From assembly GCF_014230465.1 (NCBI RefSeq), contig NZ_JAAXCY010000007.1:1-64000 (forward strand): 64,000 bases of DNA. The letters are read 5' to 3'. Position numbers and translations under genes: made by a program. The stretch comes from Pseudomonas cremoris (GTDB lineage Bacteria > Pseudomonadota > Gammaproteobacteria > Pseudomonadales > Pseudomonadaceae). Position 1 is the stretch's first letter. Every line of letters starts with the position of its first letter. Shown here in pieces: positions 26,109-34,218 of this stretch. A model generated the notes under the pieces. It was not told the DNA's origin. It did no database searches and saw only the letters and a list, made by a program, of their open reading frames with translations.

Positions 26109-27113
26109 ATGCTACGAATCGCCGTTCTAGGTGCCGGGCGCATTGCCAAGATCCACGCCGCCAACGTCGCCGCCCATCCCAACGCCACGCTGGTGCTGGT
26201 CGCCGACCCCTGGCGCGAAGGCGTCGATGCGTTAAGCACCCAATTGGGGTGTGAGGCGGCCTACGATTGCGCCGCCGTGCTCACGCGCAAAAACATCGAC
26301 GCGGTGGTGATCGGCACACCCACCGACACCCATATCGACCTGCTGCTGGCGGCGGTGGCGGAAGGCAAGGCGGTGCTCTGCGAAAAGCCTATCGACCTCG
26401 ACATCGCCAAGGCCCGCAGCGCCGCCCAGACGGTCGAGCGCCAAGGCGGCAAGGTGATGCTGGGTTTCAACCGGCGTTTCGACCCCGACATGCTGCGCCT
26501 GCGCCAGGCACTCGACGCCGGGCAGATTGGTGTGGTGCGCCAGGTGATCATCACCAGCCGCGACCCCGGCCTGGCGCCGCGTGACTACCTGAAACACTCC
26601 GGCGGCATCCTGCGCGACATGACCATCCACGACTTCGACACCGCCCGCCACTTGCTCGGCGAAGAACCGGTGGAAGTGACCGCCATCGCCAGCCGCCTGG
26701 TGGACCCCAGCCTTGCCGAGATCGACGACTACGACAGCGTGATGGTCTTGCTGCGCACTGCCTCGGGCAAGCAATGCCATATCAACTGCTGCCGCCAGGC
26801 GGTGTATGGCTATGACCAGCGGGTGGAAGTGTCTGGCGCCAGCGGCGTACTGCTGACCGACAACCATCGCCCCAGCACGCTGCGCCACTGGAGTGTCGAG
26901 CACACCGAAGCGCTGGAGCCGCTGCAGCACTTTTTCCTGGAGCGCTATGCCGATGCCTACCGCAATGAACTGACCCAGTTCATTGATGCGCTGAACAACG
27001 GGCAACCGCTGCCCACCAACGTGCGCGACGGTTTGTACGCGCTGCACTTGGCGGATTGTGCGTTGGAATCGGTGAAGACCGGGCGCAGTGTGGCGGTCAA
27101 CTACGACCTCTAG
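26109..27113 (+). CDS. Gfo/Idh/MocA family dehydrogenase (inositol 2-dehydrogenase-like)
   Basis: A 334-residue NAD(P)-dependent oxidoreductase. The Rossmann motif GAGRIAKIHA starts at about residue 8; the catalytic-domain motif CEKPIDLD contains the conserved Lys, and GGILRDMTIHDFDTARHLLG holds the Asp/His pair of inositol dehydrogenases. Similarity by eye is highest to IolG/MocA. It sits after the LacI-type regulator with CAGGAG upstream of the ATG. It could oxidise myo- or scyllo-inositol or a derivative; a general iolG name is not justified because other iol genes are absent. Confidence 0.87.
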   Translation: MLRIAVLGAGRIAKIHAANVAAHPNATLVLVADPWREGVDALSTQLGCEAAYDCAAVLTRKNIDAVVIGTPTDTHIDLLLAAVAEGKAVLCEKPIDLDIAKARSAAQTVERQGGKVMLGFNRRFDPDMLRLRQALDAGQIGVVRQVIITSRDPGLAPRDYLKHSGGILRDMTIHDFDTARHLLGEEPVEVTAIASRLVDPSLAEIDDYDSVMVLLRTASGKQCHINCCRQAVYGYDQRVEVSGASGVLLTDNHRPSTLRHWSVEHTEALEPLQHFFLERYADAYRNELTQFIDALNNGQPLPTNVRDGLYALHLADCALESVKTGRSVAVNYDL

Positions 27114-28276
27114 CCGTAGGAACTGACCCCGGTTCGATCCACCAGTCGAATGCTGTCGCGGCCACCACGCTTGGTTTCATACAGCGTGGTGTCACCTTGT
27201 TCGATCAAGGCGCTCAGGCTGGCGGGTGGTAGGTCGAACAGGTTGGCGCCGATGCTCAAGGTCACCGGCTCCGGGGTGGCAAAGGTTTGCGAGGTGAGTT
27301 GAAAAAATTGTTCGCGCAGGCGGCTGCCCAGGTCGACGATCTGCTCGGTCGAGGCGGTGTTGAGCAGGATCACGAATTCGTCACCGCCCAGGCGTGCGGC
27401 GAGCGCGCCATGGGGGACCACGGCGCGGATCATTTCGCTCAGGGCGATCAGCAGGCGGTCGCCGGCGGTATGGCCGAACAGGTCGTTGACCGACTTGAAG
27501 TTGTCGATATCGATCAACAACAGCGCACCCGGCTGTGCCGGTGACACTTGGGCCAGCAGGCGCGGTGCGCGCAAGTCCAGTGCGCGGCGGTTGTACAGGG
27601 CGGTCAGCGGGTCGCGGGCGGCGAGGCGGGCGATTTGCTGCTCGCGGCGGTAACGTTCGGAGCCGGTCATCGACAGGGCAATCAGCATGATCGCCATCGC
27701 GCCTTCCACCAGGGACACCTGGATGATTTCGCCCTTGAACGAGGCCAGGTCGATCAAGGTGCCGGGGATCAATACCGACAGCGCCTTGGCCACGTAGAAA
27801 GACCCATGGAACAACAGCACATAACGCAGTTGCACCGCGCCGATGCTCAAGGATTTGCCATGTGGCCGCAGCAGGAAACTGGCACGCAGGGTGGGCAGGG
27901 CGACGAGCAGCGACTGCACCCCCAGCATGGCCTTGGACCACGGCAGGTCGGTGGGTAGCATCAGCATGCCAAACCAGATAATCACCATCAGGGCCCAAAG
28001 CCGCGATACGCGCACCTGGGTAAACCGCGCCACCCCCAGCAGAAACAGGAAGTGCGCGGTCACCAACAAGCCATTGGCGAACCAGATGCCAATCATCAGG
28101 AAACCGTTGGTGCGCAGCAGGGCCAGGATTGAGCCGAGGGTGATGGTGGCGAAACCCGCACTCCAGAACAGCAGCGAAGGTTCGCGCACACTGCGCCATT
28201 CAATGGCCAGGTACAGGGCCGCAGCGGCGGCGAGCGCCACCGTGAGGGCTAAAATCGTTGGAGGATCGAGCGTCAT
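27110..28276 (-). CDS. Membrane diguanylate cyclase (GGDEF)
   Basis: A 388-residue inner-membrane protein with about seven N-terminal helices (roughly 5-215, MHYT/7TM-like sensor of unknown ligand) and a C-terminal GGDEF domain (about 230-385) with an intact LGGDEF active site. The RxxD inhibitory I-site expected five residues before GGDEF is not present, so product inhibition at the domain itself is unlikely. It probably makes c-di-GMP. Its stop overlaps the end of the convergent dehydrogenase gene by 4 bases. Confidence 0.9.
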   Translation of the reverse strand: MTLDPPTILALTVALAAAAALYLAIEWRSVREPSLLFWSAGFATITLGSILALLRTNGFLMIGIWFANGLLVTAHFLFLLGVARFTQVRVSRLWALMVIIWFGMLMLPTDLPWSKAMLGVQSLLVALPTLRASFLLRPHGKSLSIGAVQLRYVLLFHGSFYVAKALSVLIPGTLIDLASFKGEIIQVSLVEGAMAIMLIALSMTGSERYRREQQIARLAARDPLTALYNRRALDLRAPRLLAQVSPAQPGALLLIDIDNFKSVNDLFGHTAGDRLLIALSEMIRAVVPHGALAARLGGDEFVILLNTASTEQIVDLGSRLREQFFQLTSQTFATPEPVTLSIGANLFDLPPASLSALIEQGDTTLYETKRGGRDSIRLVDRTGVSSYG

Positions 28277-28363
28277 GTGCTGCCAGGCGTGCGTTGAAAA
28301 ACGCGATTGTAAGCGTTCACAGAGCGTTTTCGGAGCCTTACTGGCGAACGGCTATCTTTGTTT

Positions 28364-29494
28364 TCAAGCGGCAGACAACGGCACGCTCACCTGAAACACC
28401 GTACCGGTTTCTGCGCAAGACTCCACTTCTATCGAACCCTGGTGGGCCGAGACGATTTCCGAGGCGATAAACAGACCCAGTCCAAGGCCCGCTGTAGGAC
28501 CATGCTCAATCACCGAGCGCTGGGAAAAGCGCCCCATGGGATTGAAGATAAACGGCAGCACATCGACCGGAATCGGCTCGCCCAGATTGTGAACCGTGAA
28601 CACCACCGTCTCAGCCGTGGCCGTCAGCTCTACGTTGATCGGTAAGCGAGCGCCGCCGTGTTGCACTGCGTTGCTGATGATGTTGGAAAACACTTGCTCA
28701 ATGCGCGGGCCGTCAAACAGCCCAAACGCCTGGGTCTTGGTGTGAAGGATGATCTCTGCGTCAGGATGAAACGCCCGGATTTCCTCGACGATGCGCTCGC
28801 AGATGGGTGCCAGATCGACGGCCACCCGTTTCACCGGAATGCCGGGGCCCATCTGGCAACGGGTCAAGTCCAACAAATCGCCGACAATCTGACTGGCGCG
28901 CTGCACACTCGTGTAGATCTGCGTGGCGACGCGGGTGCCGCGCTCGCCGATGCTCTCTGAGCGCCGGAGCATGTCGGCGCCCAGCAGAATTGCGCCCAGC
29001 GGTGTACGCAAATCGTGGCCGAGGATGCCTAGGAATACGTTTCGCGAGGCCTCGACCGCCCGCGAATAACTGGCGATCGACTCGGCCAGGGCCTGATCGA
29101 TGGCCTCGTGAAAGCGGTTCATGTCGTCGACTTCCAGCGGCGTGCCGTGTTTGACCTGGTCGAGCCACTGGCTGAGCACACTGGTGCGCAACGCGCGGTA
29201 TTCAGACACCATTTGATCGATGGAAAACCCGGCCATCAAACGCGTCATGGCGTGGGTTTCAGCCGGCGTTTCATCGTCATGCTGAGGGGCCAGACCTTGG
29301 GCCTTGTCGATTTGTTCCTGCACGGTCTGGGTGGTACGCAGGTCCAGCACAATAGCGCGCAACATTTGCTCGGCGTGATCGCGCAGGCCCTCGCGGTCCA
29401 AATCGGTGCCGGGGGTATGGATGGTGCGGGCAAAGTCTTCCCAGGCCTGCAGGATCGGCTCAAGGTTTTGGAGGATGAAGTCTGGCAGGCGCAT
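28364..29494 (-). CDS. Sensor histidine kinase with RsbR-like N-terminus
   Basis: A 376-residue soluble kinase with no membrane segment. The N-terminal ~140 residues look like an RsbRD-type helical sensor domain; HisKA follows with H160 in LGILGHDLRTPLGA, and HATPase with SNAVQHGG and TAGLGLGLFIASEI. No response regulator is adjacent, so it is an orphan kinase here. The start at 29494 has AAGGA upstream; the longer frame to 29638 adds a low-complexity leader. Confidence 0.87.
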   Translation of the reverse strand: MRLPDFILQNLEPILQAWEDFARTIHTPGTDLDREGLRDHAEQMLRAIVLDLRTTQTVQEQIDKAQGLAPQHDDETPAETHAMTRLMAGFSIDQMVSEYRALRTSVLSQWLDQVKHGTPLEVDDMNRFHEAIDQALAESIASYSRAVEASRNVFLGILGHDLRTPLGAILLGADMLRRSESIGERGTRVATQIYTSVQRASQIVGDLLDLTRCQMGPGIPVKRVAVDLAPICERIVEEIRAFHPDAEIILHTKTQAFGLFDGPRIEQVFSNIISNAVQHGGARLPINVELTATAETVVFTVHNLGEPIPVDVLPFIFNPMGRFSQRSVIEHGPTAGLGLGLFIASEIVSAHQGSIEVESCAETGTVFQVSVPLSAA

Positions 29495-29704
29495 GGGGGA
29501 AGTCCTTGAGGGGCGGCGAGCACAGACGCTTGCGAAGCTGCCAAACAAGGATTTAAGCATGGATCGGTGTGTTGCATGCTGAGCGGACGTGTGAGACGGA
29601 GTCCCGACATAACATTTGGCTAAAAAACCTGCGAACACGCCGCCGTTGCTTTGCTTTGCTTTGGATCTTGATCTTGATCTTAAGCGCCCCGTTAAACACG
29701 CTGG
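29495..29704. other. Non-coding stretch
   Basis: No supported gene. This is the first part of a 536-bp gene-free region between the kinase and the MFS exporter. It probably includes the kinase promoter; I see no clear motif. Short frames here look like chance openings. Confidence 0.5.
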
Positions 29705-29811
29705 CCGAACGCAGGCTTGAATCCGTGGGTAACCCGGCAGGACGCCGGGTTAGCCGTCCTGGGCCAAGGATGGCCCATGACGGCGGCCCACGGATTCAAG
29801 CCTGCGTTCGG
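29705..29811. repeat. Branched, cruciform-forming inverted repeat
   Basis: A perfect 25-bp inverted repeat (29705-29729 with 29787-29811) encloses two further hairpins: AACCCGGC/GCCGGGTT (29731-29751) and GCCGTC/GACGGC (29753-29784), the latter with an inner GGGCCA/TGGCCC. Together they fold into a closed three-way junction. No coding function is credible. A reading frame on the + strand that crosses it is considered a shadow. Confidence 0.7.
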
Positions 29812-29848
29812 GCACACCGAGCCTAGGCGAGGTGCCGAGTGTTGGGGC

Positions 29849-29907
29849 AAGAGCCCTTTTGGTTACTTTTGGGGCTCTTTTCCAAAAGTGACCCGCTGTA
29901 AGAGCGG
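29849..29907. repeat. Overlapping hairpin block
   Basis: Three stems are seen: AAGAGCCC/GGGCTCTT (29849-29879), the alternative GGTTACTTTTGG/CCAAAAGTGACC (29861-29893, with one G-U pair), which overlaps the first, and CCGCT/AGCGG (29893-29907). From memory, this sequence recurs in P. fluorescens-group genomes and is often mis-annotated as small proteins. The rest of the interval to 30030 holds nothing else I can identify. Confidence 0.6.
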
Positions 29908-30030
29908 AACCAATAGTAGCCGTCACCGAAACAACGGATATGCACTCCGACCAAAAAACTCCAGCGCCCAACACAAAGCCATCGCAGCGATGCGGCGACC
30001 CGGCAAGCCAGCTCCCACAGACGAGTGCGG

Positions 30031-31242
30031 TCAGATGCCCTTGGTCGAAGGCAGCAAGATCGTCAGGATGCCCACCAACGGCAGGAACGAGCACAGCTGG
30101 TATACGTACTCAATGCCGTGGCTATCGGCCAACAAGCCCAGCAACGCCGCGCCAATACCGCCAAAGCCGAACATCAGGCCGAAAAAGATCCCGGCGATCA
30201 TGCCCACATTCCCCGGCACCAGTTCCTGGGCAAATACCACAATGGCCGAGAACGCCGACGAGAGGATGAAACCGATCATCACGCTCAGCACCGCCGTCCA
30301 GAACAGGTCCACGTAGGGCAGGGCCAAGGTGAATGGCGCAGCACCCAGGATGGAGAACCAGATGACCTTTTTACGGCCGATCCTGTCGCCAATCGGCCCG
30401 CCCGCAAACGTACCGACGGCCACCGCGCCCAGAAACAGGAACAGGTACATCTGGGAACTGGCGACGGACAGGTGGAATTTTTCAATCAGGTAGAACGTGA
30501 AGTAGCTGGTCAGGCTGGTCATGTAGAAGTACTTGGAGAACACCAAGACTGCCAACACCACCAGGGCAAACGTCACGCGGCCTTTGGACAGGCCGTGGGT
30601 GGCCTTGCTGCCTTGCTTGAGCTTGAACAGGTTGAGGTGGTTGCGGTACCAGCGGCTCAAGCCGTACAGCACCATGATCGCGAACACTGCGAAAAGCCCG
30701 AACCAGGCGATATGGCCTTGGCCGTAGGGAATGATGATCGCTGCCGCCAGCAACGGCCCGAACGCACTGCCGGTGTTACCGCCCACCTGGAAGGTCGATT
30801 GCGCCAGGCCATAGCGACCGCCGGAGGCCAGACGCGCAACACGCGAGGTTTCCGGGTGGAAGGTGGATGAACCCACGCCCACCAGGCCTGCCGCCAACAA
30901 TATCAGCGGGAAGCTGCCGACAAACGCCAGCATCAGGATGCCGATCAAGGTGCACACCATGCCCGCCGGCAGTAGCCAAGGCTTGGGATGACGGTCGGTG
31001 TGGTAGCCGATCCACGGCTGTAGCAGCGATGCAGTCAGCTGGAACGTCAGGGTGATCAGGCCGACCTGGGCGAAGCTCAGGCCATAGTTGGCCTTGAGCA
31101 TCGGATAGATAGACGGCAGCACGGCCTGGATCAGGTCATTGATCATGTGGGCCAAGGCGCAGGCGCCAAGGATGCGCATGACCAAGGGGCTTGTCTGGGG
31201 TGTACTGGTTGCAGCAGCGGGTGACGCAGTGAGGGTCGACAT
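30031..31242 (-). CDS. MFS transporter, fosmidomycin-resistance (Fsr) type
   Basis: A 403-residue inner-membrane exporter with 12 predicted helices. Features typical of Fsr proteins include LPSIYPMLKANYGLSFAQVG, GYHTDRHPKPW and the loop GVGSSTFHPETSRVAR. E. coli Fsr exports fosmidomycin; the natural substrate is unknown. It is divergent from an AraC regulator, an arrangement like E. coli nimR-nimT (yeaM-yeaN), so it is likely induced through that regulator. Confidence 0.88.
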   Translation of the reverse strand: MSTLTASPAAATSTPQTSPLVMRILGACALAHMINDLIQAVLPSIYPMLKANYGLSFAQVGLITLTFQLTASLLQPWIGYHTDRHPKPWLLPAGMVCTLIGILMLAFVGSFPLILLAAGLVGVGSSTFHPETSRVARLASGGRYGLAQSTFQVGGNTGSAFGPLLAAAIIIPYGQGHIAWFGLFAVFAIMVLYGLSRWYRNHLNLFKLKQGSKATHGLSKGRVTFALVVLAVLVFSKYFYMTSLTSYFTFYLIEKFHLSVASSQMYLFLFLGAVAVGTFAGGPIGDRIGRKKVIWFSILGAAPFTLALPYVDLFWTAVLSVMIGFILSSAFSAIVVFAQELVPGNVGMIAGIFFGLMFGFGGIGAALLGLLADSHGIEYVYQLCSFLPLVGILTILLPSTKGI

Positions 31243-31387
31243 GCAGGCATTCCATACAAGGCAGCAAACAAAGATGGCGAGTACTTGAGCCCGCCATCTA
31301 TTTCAAAATGATTCGGCGTTCATGCTAGATTTGCAGCAAATGCCTGTCTCGCGAAATTCGGGCAGCAATCATCGCAAAAAGGGCGAA

Positions 31388-32161
31388 ATGATCAAATCAC
31401 TGGATATATTTTTGCAGGAGATCAATGAAGGCGACTGGGCTGTCATCAGTTCGGCCACCGACTACCCCGAAAACTGGGTGATCCCCGACCACAGCCACGA
31501 AAAGCACCAACTGCTCTATGCCATTGAAGGCGTGATGGTGGTGTATTCGGCGCTGAACCAATGGACCGTGCCGCCCAATCGCGGCATCTGGATGCCCAGT
31601 GGGCAGGTGCATTCTCTGCGCTGCGTGGGCACCCTGAAAATGCGCAGCGTGTTCGTGCGCCCGGACCGCTTCCCGAACATGCCGAGCGAGCCCAAGACAG
31701 TGAGTATTTCGCCGCTGTTGAGCGAGCTGATCAAGGCGTCAGTGAGCTTGAAACCGCCGTATGCCGAAGACTCGCGCGACGCTCGGATCATGCACCTGAT
31801 CCTCGATGAACTGGCCATTCTGCCGGCCTTGCCGCTGTCGTTGCCGCAGCCCGCCGACGCGCGGGTGAACCGCATTTGCCAGGCGTTGCAGCAAGATCCC
31901 GGGGATGCCTCCACCGTGGCGGACTGGAGTGAGCGCCTGGGCCTGGACCAGAAAACCATCCAGCGCCTGTTCCGTAAGGAAACCGGCATGACCTTCGGCC
32001 AATGGCGCCAACAGGCACGCTTGCTGCTGGCCTTGGAGCGCATTGCGGTGGGGGAGAAGATTATCGACGTGGCCCTGGAGTTGGGCTACGAAAGCCCCAG
32101 CGCCTTTACCAGCATGTTCAGGAAACAGTTTGGCAAGACGCCGAGTCATTTCTTCCGCTAG
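31388..32161 (+). CDS. AraC-family regulator (NimR-like)
   Basis: A 257-residue regulator: N-terminal cupin ligand domain (about 20-100, PDHSHEKHQLLYAIEGVMVV) and C-terminal double helix-turn-helix (about 155-257, TVADWSERLGLDQKTIQRLF and VALELGYESPSAFTSMFRK). Divergent from the Fsr-like exporter, which it probably controls. The ATG at 31388 has AAGGGCG upstream; the in-frame ATG at 31322 would add 22 residues. Confidence 0.87.
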   Translation: MIKSLDIFLQEINEGDWAVISSATDYPENWVIPDHSHEKHQLLYAIEGVMVVYSALNQWTVPPNRGIWMPSGQVHSLRCVGTLKMRSVFVRPDRFPNMPSEPKTVSISPLLSELIKASVSLKPPYAEDSRDARIMHLILDELAILPALPLSLPQPADARVNRICQALQQDPGDASTVADWSERLGLDQKTIQRLFRKETGMTFGQWRQQARLLLALERIAVGEKIIDVALELGYESPSAFTSMFRKQFGKTPSHFFR

Positions 32162-32170
32162 GAGACGTTC

Positions 32171-32304
32171 TGTAGTGAGCGGGCTTGTCCCGCGCTGGGT
32201 GGCGAAGCCGCCCCAACCGAGTCACCGCGGTATTTCAGCAAAACCGAGGTGTCTGGGTTTAGGGCGGCTTTGCCCCCCAGCGCGGGGCAAGCCCGCTCAC
32301 TACA
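32171..32304. repeat. REP-type inverted repeat, family 2, copy 2
   Basis: Outer arms TGTAGTGAGCGGGCTTG and complement, with an inner pair GGGCGGCTTTG-like/CGAAGCCGCCCC. At 134 bp it is the longest copy. It lies between the convergent AraC regulator and proP. Confidence 0.8.
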
Positions 32305-32321
32305 AGGCTCGTATCAGGGCG

Positions 32322-33824
32322 TCAGTTAATCCTTGGGTGCTGTTGTACGAGGTTCTTGCGCTTGGCCTCCAACTCGGCAATCTCGGCATCGATGTCTTCG
32401 ATTTTCTGCTCGATATTGTCGTGATGTTCCTGCAGCAATTCCTTGGCCTCCTCCATGTCCGACGCCGCGGGTGCGGCGCCACGCAGTGGTTTGTTGGCGG
32501 TTTCCTTCATGGTCAGGCCAGTGATCAGGCCGACCACGGCAAACACCATCAGGTAGTAAGCGGGCATGTACAGGTCGTTGGTGCTTTCCACCAGCCAGGC
32601 CACTGCTGTTGGGGTTACGCCAGCGATCAATACCGAGACGTTGAACGCACTGGCCAGCGCGCTGTAGCGCAGGTGCGTGGGGAACATCGCCGGCAGGGTT
32701 GAAGCCATCACGCCGATAAAGAAGTTCAGCACCACGGCCAGGATCAGCAAGCCGGCGAAGATCAGGCCGGTCTTGCCGCTGGTGATCAGCATGAACGCCG
32801 GGATAGCCAGGAACAGCAGGCCGATGCTGCCCGCAATGATGAAGGGCTTGCGGCCGATCTTGTCGCTCACAAAACCAATGAATGGCTGTACGAACAGCAT
32901 GCCGACCATGATCGCGATGATGATCAGCACACCGCTGTTTTCGGCGTAGTGCAGGTTGTGGGACAGGTAGCTCGGCATGTACGTGAGCAGCATGTAATAC
33001 GTCACGTTGGTGGCGGCGACAATACCGATGCAGGTCAACAGGCTGCGCCAGTGCTTGGTGGCGATCTCCTTGAATGACACTTTTGGACCGTGGCTCAGGC
33101 CTTCGCGGTCGCCTTGTTCGAGCTTGTCGACATGCTGTTGGAACGCCGGGGTTTCTTCCAGCGCATGGCGCAGGTACAAGCCGATGATGCCCAGCGGCAG
33201 GGCGAGGAAGAACGGCAGGCGCCAGCCCCATGCTTCAAATTCGGCTTCGCCCAGCACACTGGAAATCAGCACCACCACGCCGGCACCCAGCACGAAACCG
33301 GCGATGGAGCCGAAATCCAGCCAACTGCCCAGGAAGCCGCGCTTGCGGTCTGGCGCGTATTCAGCGACGAAGATCGAGGCGCCGGTGTATTCACCTCCGA
33401 CCGAGAAGCCTTGGGCCATTTTGCACAGCAGCAACAGGATCGGTGCCCAGATGCCAATCGACGCATAGCCGGGGATCAAGCCGATGGCAAAGGTGCTCAG
33501 GGACATGATCACGATGGTGGCGGCGAGGACTTTTTGCCGCCCGTATTTATCGCCCAGTGCGCCGAAAAACAGGCCGCCCAGGGGACGGATCAGGAAGGGC
33601 ACGGAGAAGGTCGCCAGTGCGGCGATCATTTGTACGCTGGGGGACGCGTCCGGGAAGAACACCTTGCCGAGGACGTAGGCGACAAAACCATAGACGCCGA
33701 AGTCGAACCACTCCATGGCGTTGCCTAGTGCAGCGGCGGTAATTGCCTTGCGCATCTTGGCGTCGTCGACAATCGTGATGTCTTTCAAGCCGATGGGGTT
33801 GACGCTTTTCTTACGTGATTTCAT
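32322..33824 (-). CDS. proP: Osmolyte:proton symporter ProP
   Basis: A 500-residue inner-membrane MFS (metabolite:H+ symporter) transporter for proline, glycine betaine and related osmolytes. The N-terminus (NAMEWFDFGVYGFVAYVLGK), FSVGGEYTGASIFVAEYAPD and the C-terminal coiled coil (about 455-500, NIEQKIEDIDAEIAELEAKR ending HPRI) match E. coli ProP almost residue for residue by memory. That coiled coil is the part involved in osmosensing in E. coli ProP. The start at 33824 gives MKSRKKSVNPIGLKD. Confidence 0.95.
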   Translation of the reverse strand: MKSRKKSVNPIGLKDITIVDDAKMRKAITAAALGNAMEWFDFGVYGFVAYVLGKVFFPDASPSVQMIAALATFSVPFLIRPLGGLFFGALGDKYGRQKVLAATIVIMSLSTFAIGLIPGYASIGIWAPILLLLCKMAQGFSVGGEYTGASIFVAEYAPDRKRGFLGSWLDFGSIAGFVLGAGVVVLISSVLGEAEFEAWGWRLPFFLALPLGIIGLYLRHALEETPAFQQHVDKLEQGDREGLSHGPKVSFKEIATKHWRSLLTCIGIVAATNVTYYMLLTYMPSYLSHNLHYAENSGVLIIIAIMVGMLFVQPFIGFVSDKIGRKPFIIAGSIGLLFLAIPAFMLITSGKTGLIFAGLLILAVVLNFFIGVMASTLPAMFPTHLRYSALASAFNVSVLIAGVTPTAVAWLVESTNDLYMPAYYLMVFAVVGLITGLTMKETANKPLRGAAPAASDMEEAKELLQEHHDNIEQKIEDIDAEIAELEAKRKNLVQQHPRIN

Positions 33825-33957
33825 GCGGACCACTCTAAATCTGAACAGGGGAGGTGCCATCGCCGCGATGGCACCGCTCTGTCAGTTCAGATACAAGCGG
33901 ACACGAAATAATTCACCACTCATTTCGATTTTTTGCACCGCACGTTGGAACGGGCCT

Positions 33958-34063
33958 TTGTAGTGAGCGGGCTTGCCCCGCGCGGCGTCCTTCCTGGTGA
34001 AATCCGCGTGACTGTATTGGGGCCGCTTCGCAGCCCAGCGCGGGGCAAGCCCGCTCACTACAA
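33958..34063. repeat. REP-type inverted repeat, family 2, copy 3
   Basis: Outer arms TTGTAGTGAGCGGGCTTGCC and complement, inner GGGGCCGCTTCGCAGCCCAGC-like segment. It lies between the divergent proP and ACS transporter genes, so it is not a transcript end for either; it sits upstream of both. The other gene-free parts of 33825-34218 hold the palindrome described next and nothing else clear. Confidence 0.8.
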
Positions 34064-34158
34064 TAAGTGGCGTCATCCTACAACTGAGTTTCTTGCCTTC
34101 CAACAAAACTGAATCTTTCCGATTGACACCGCTCAGGCGCCTCGATATAAAAGCCATA

Positions 34159-34190
34159 GTTGTACGACGACATATGACGTTACATATGTC
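34159..34190. promoter_or_regulatory. Palindrome upstream of the ACS transporter
   Basis: A perfect dyad GACATATG-N6-CATATGTC (34169-34190) is immediately preceded by, and partly overlaps, GTTGTACGACGAC (34159-34171), identical over 13 bases to the operator-like site upstream of the NTF2-like gene. TTGT-ACG-ACGA fits a FadR/FCD GntR half-site. The ATG of the transporter is 28 bp downstream. Confidence 0.5.
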
Positions 34191-34218
34191 CTACCTAACA
34201 AAAATAAAAAGTGATGCC

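Noticed and set aside
26109..27113. Calling the Gfo/Idh gene iolG with an iol operon
   Set aside because: No iolB, C, D or E is beside it and substrates of this family vary widely.
29717..30316. A 199-codon plus-strand frame across the repeat block and the start of the Fsr-like gene
   Set aside because: It runs through the inverted repeats and antisense to a conserved transporter; no domain or start signal.
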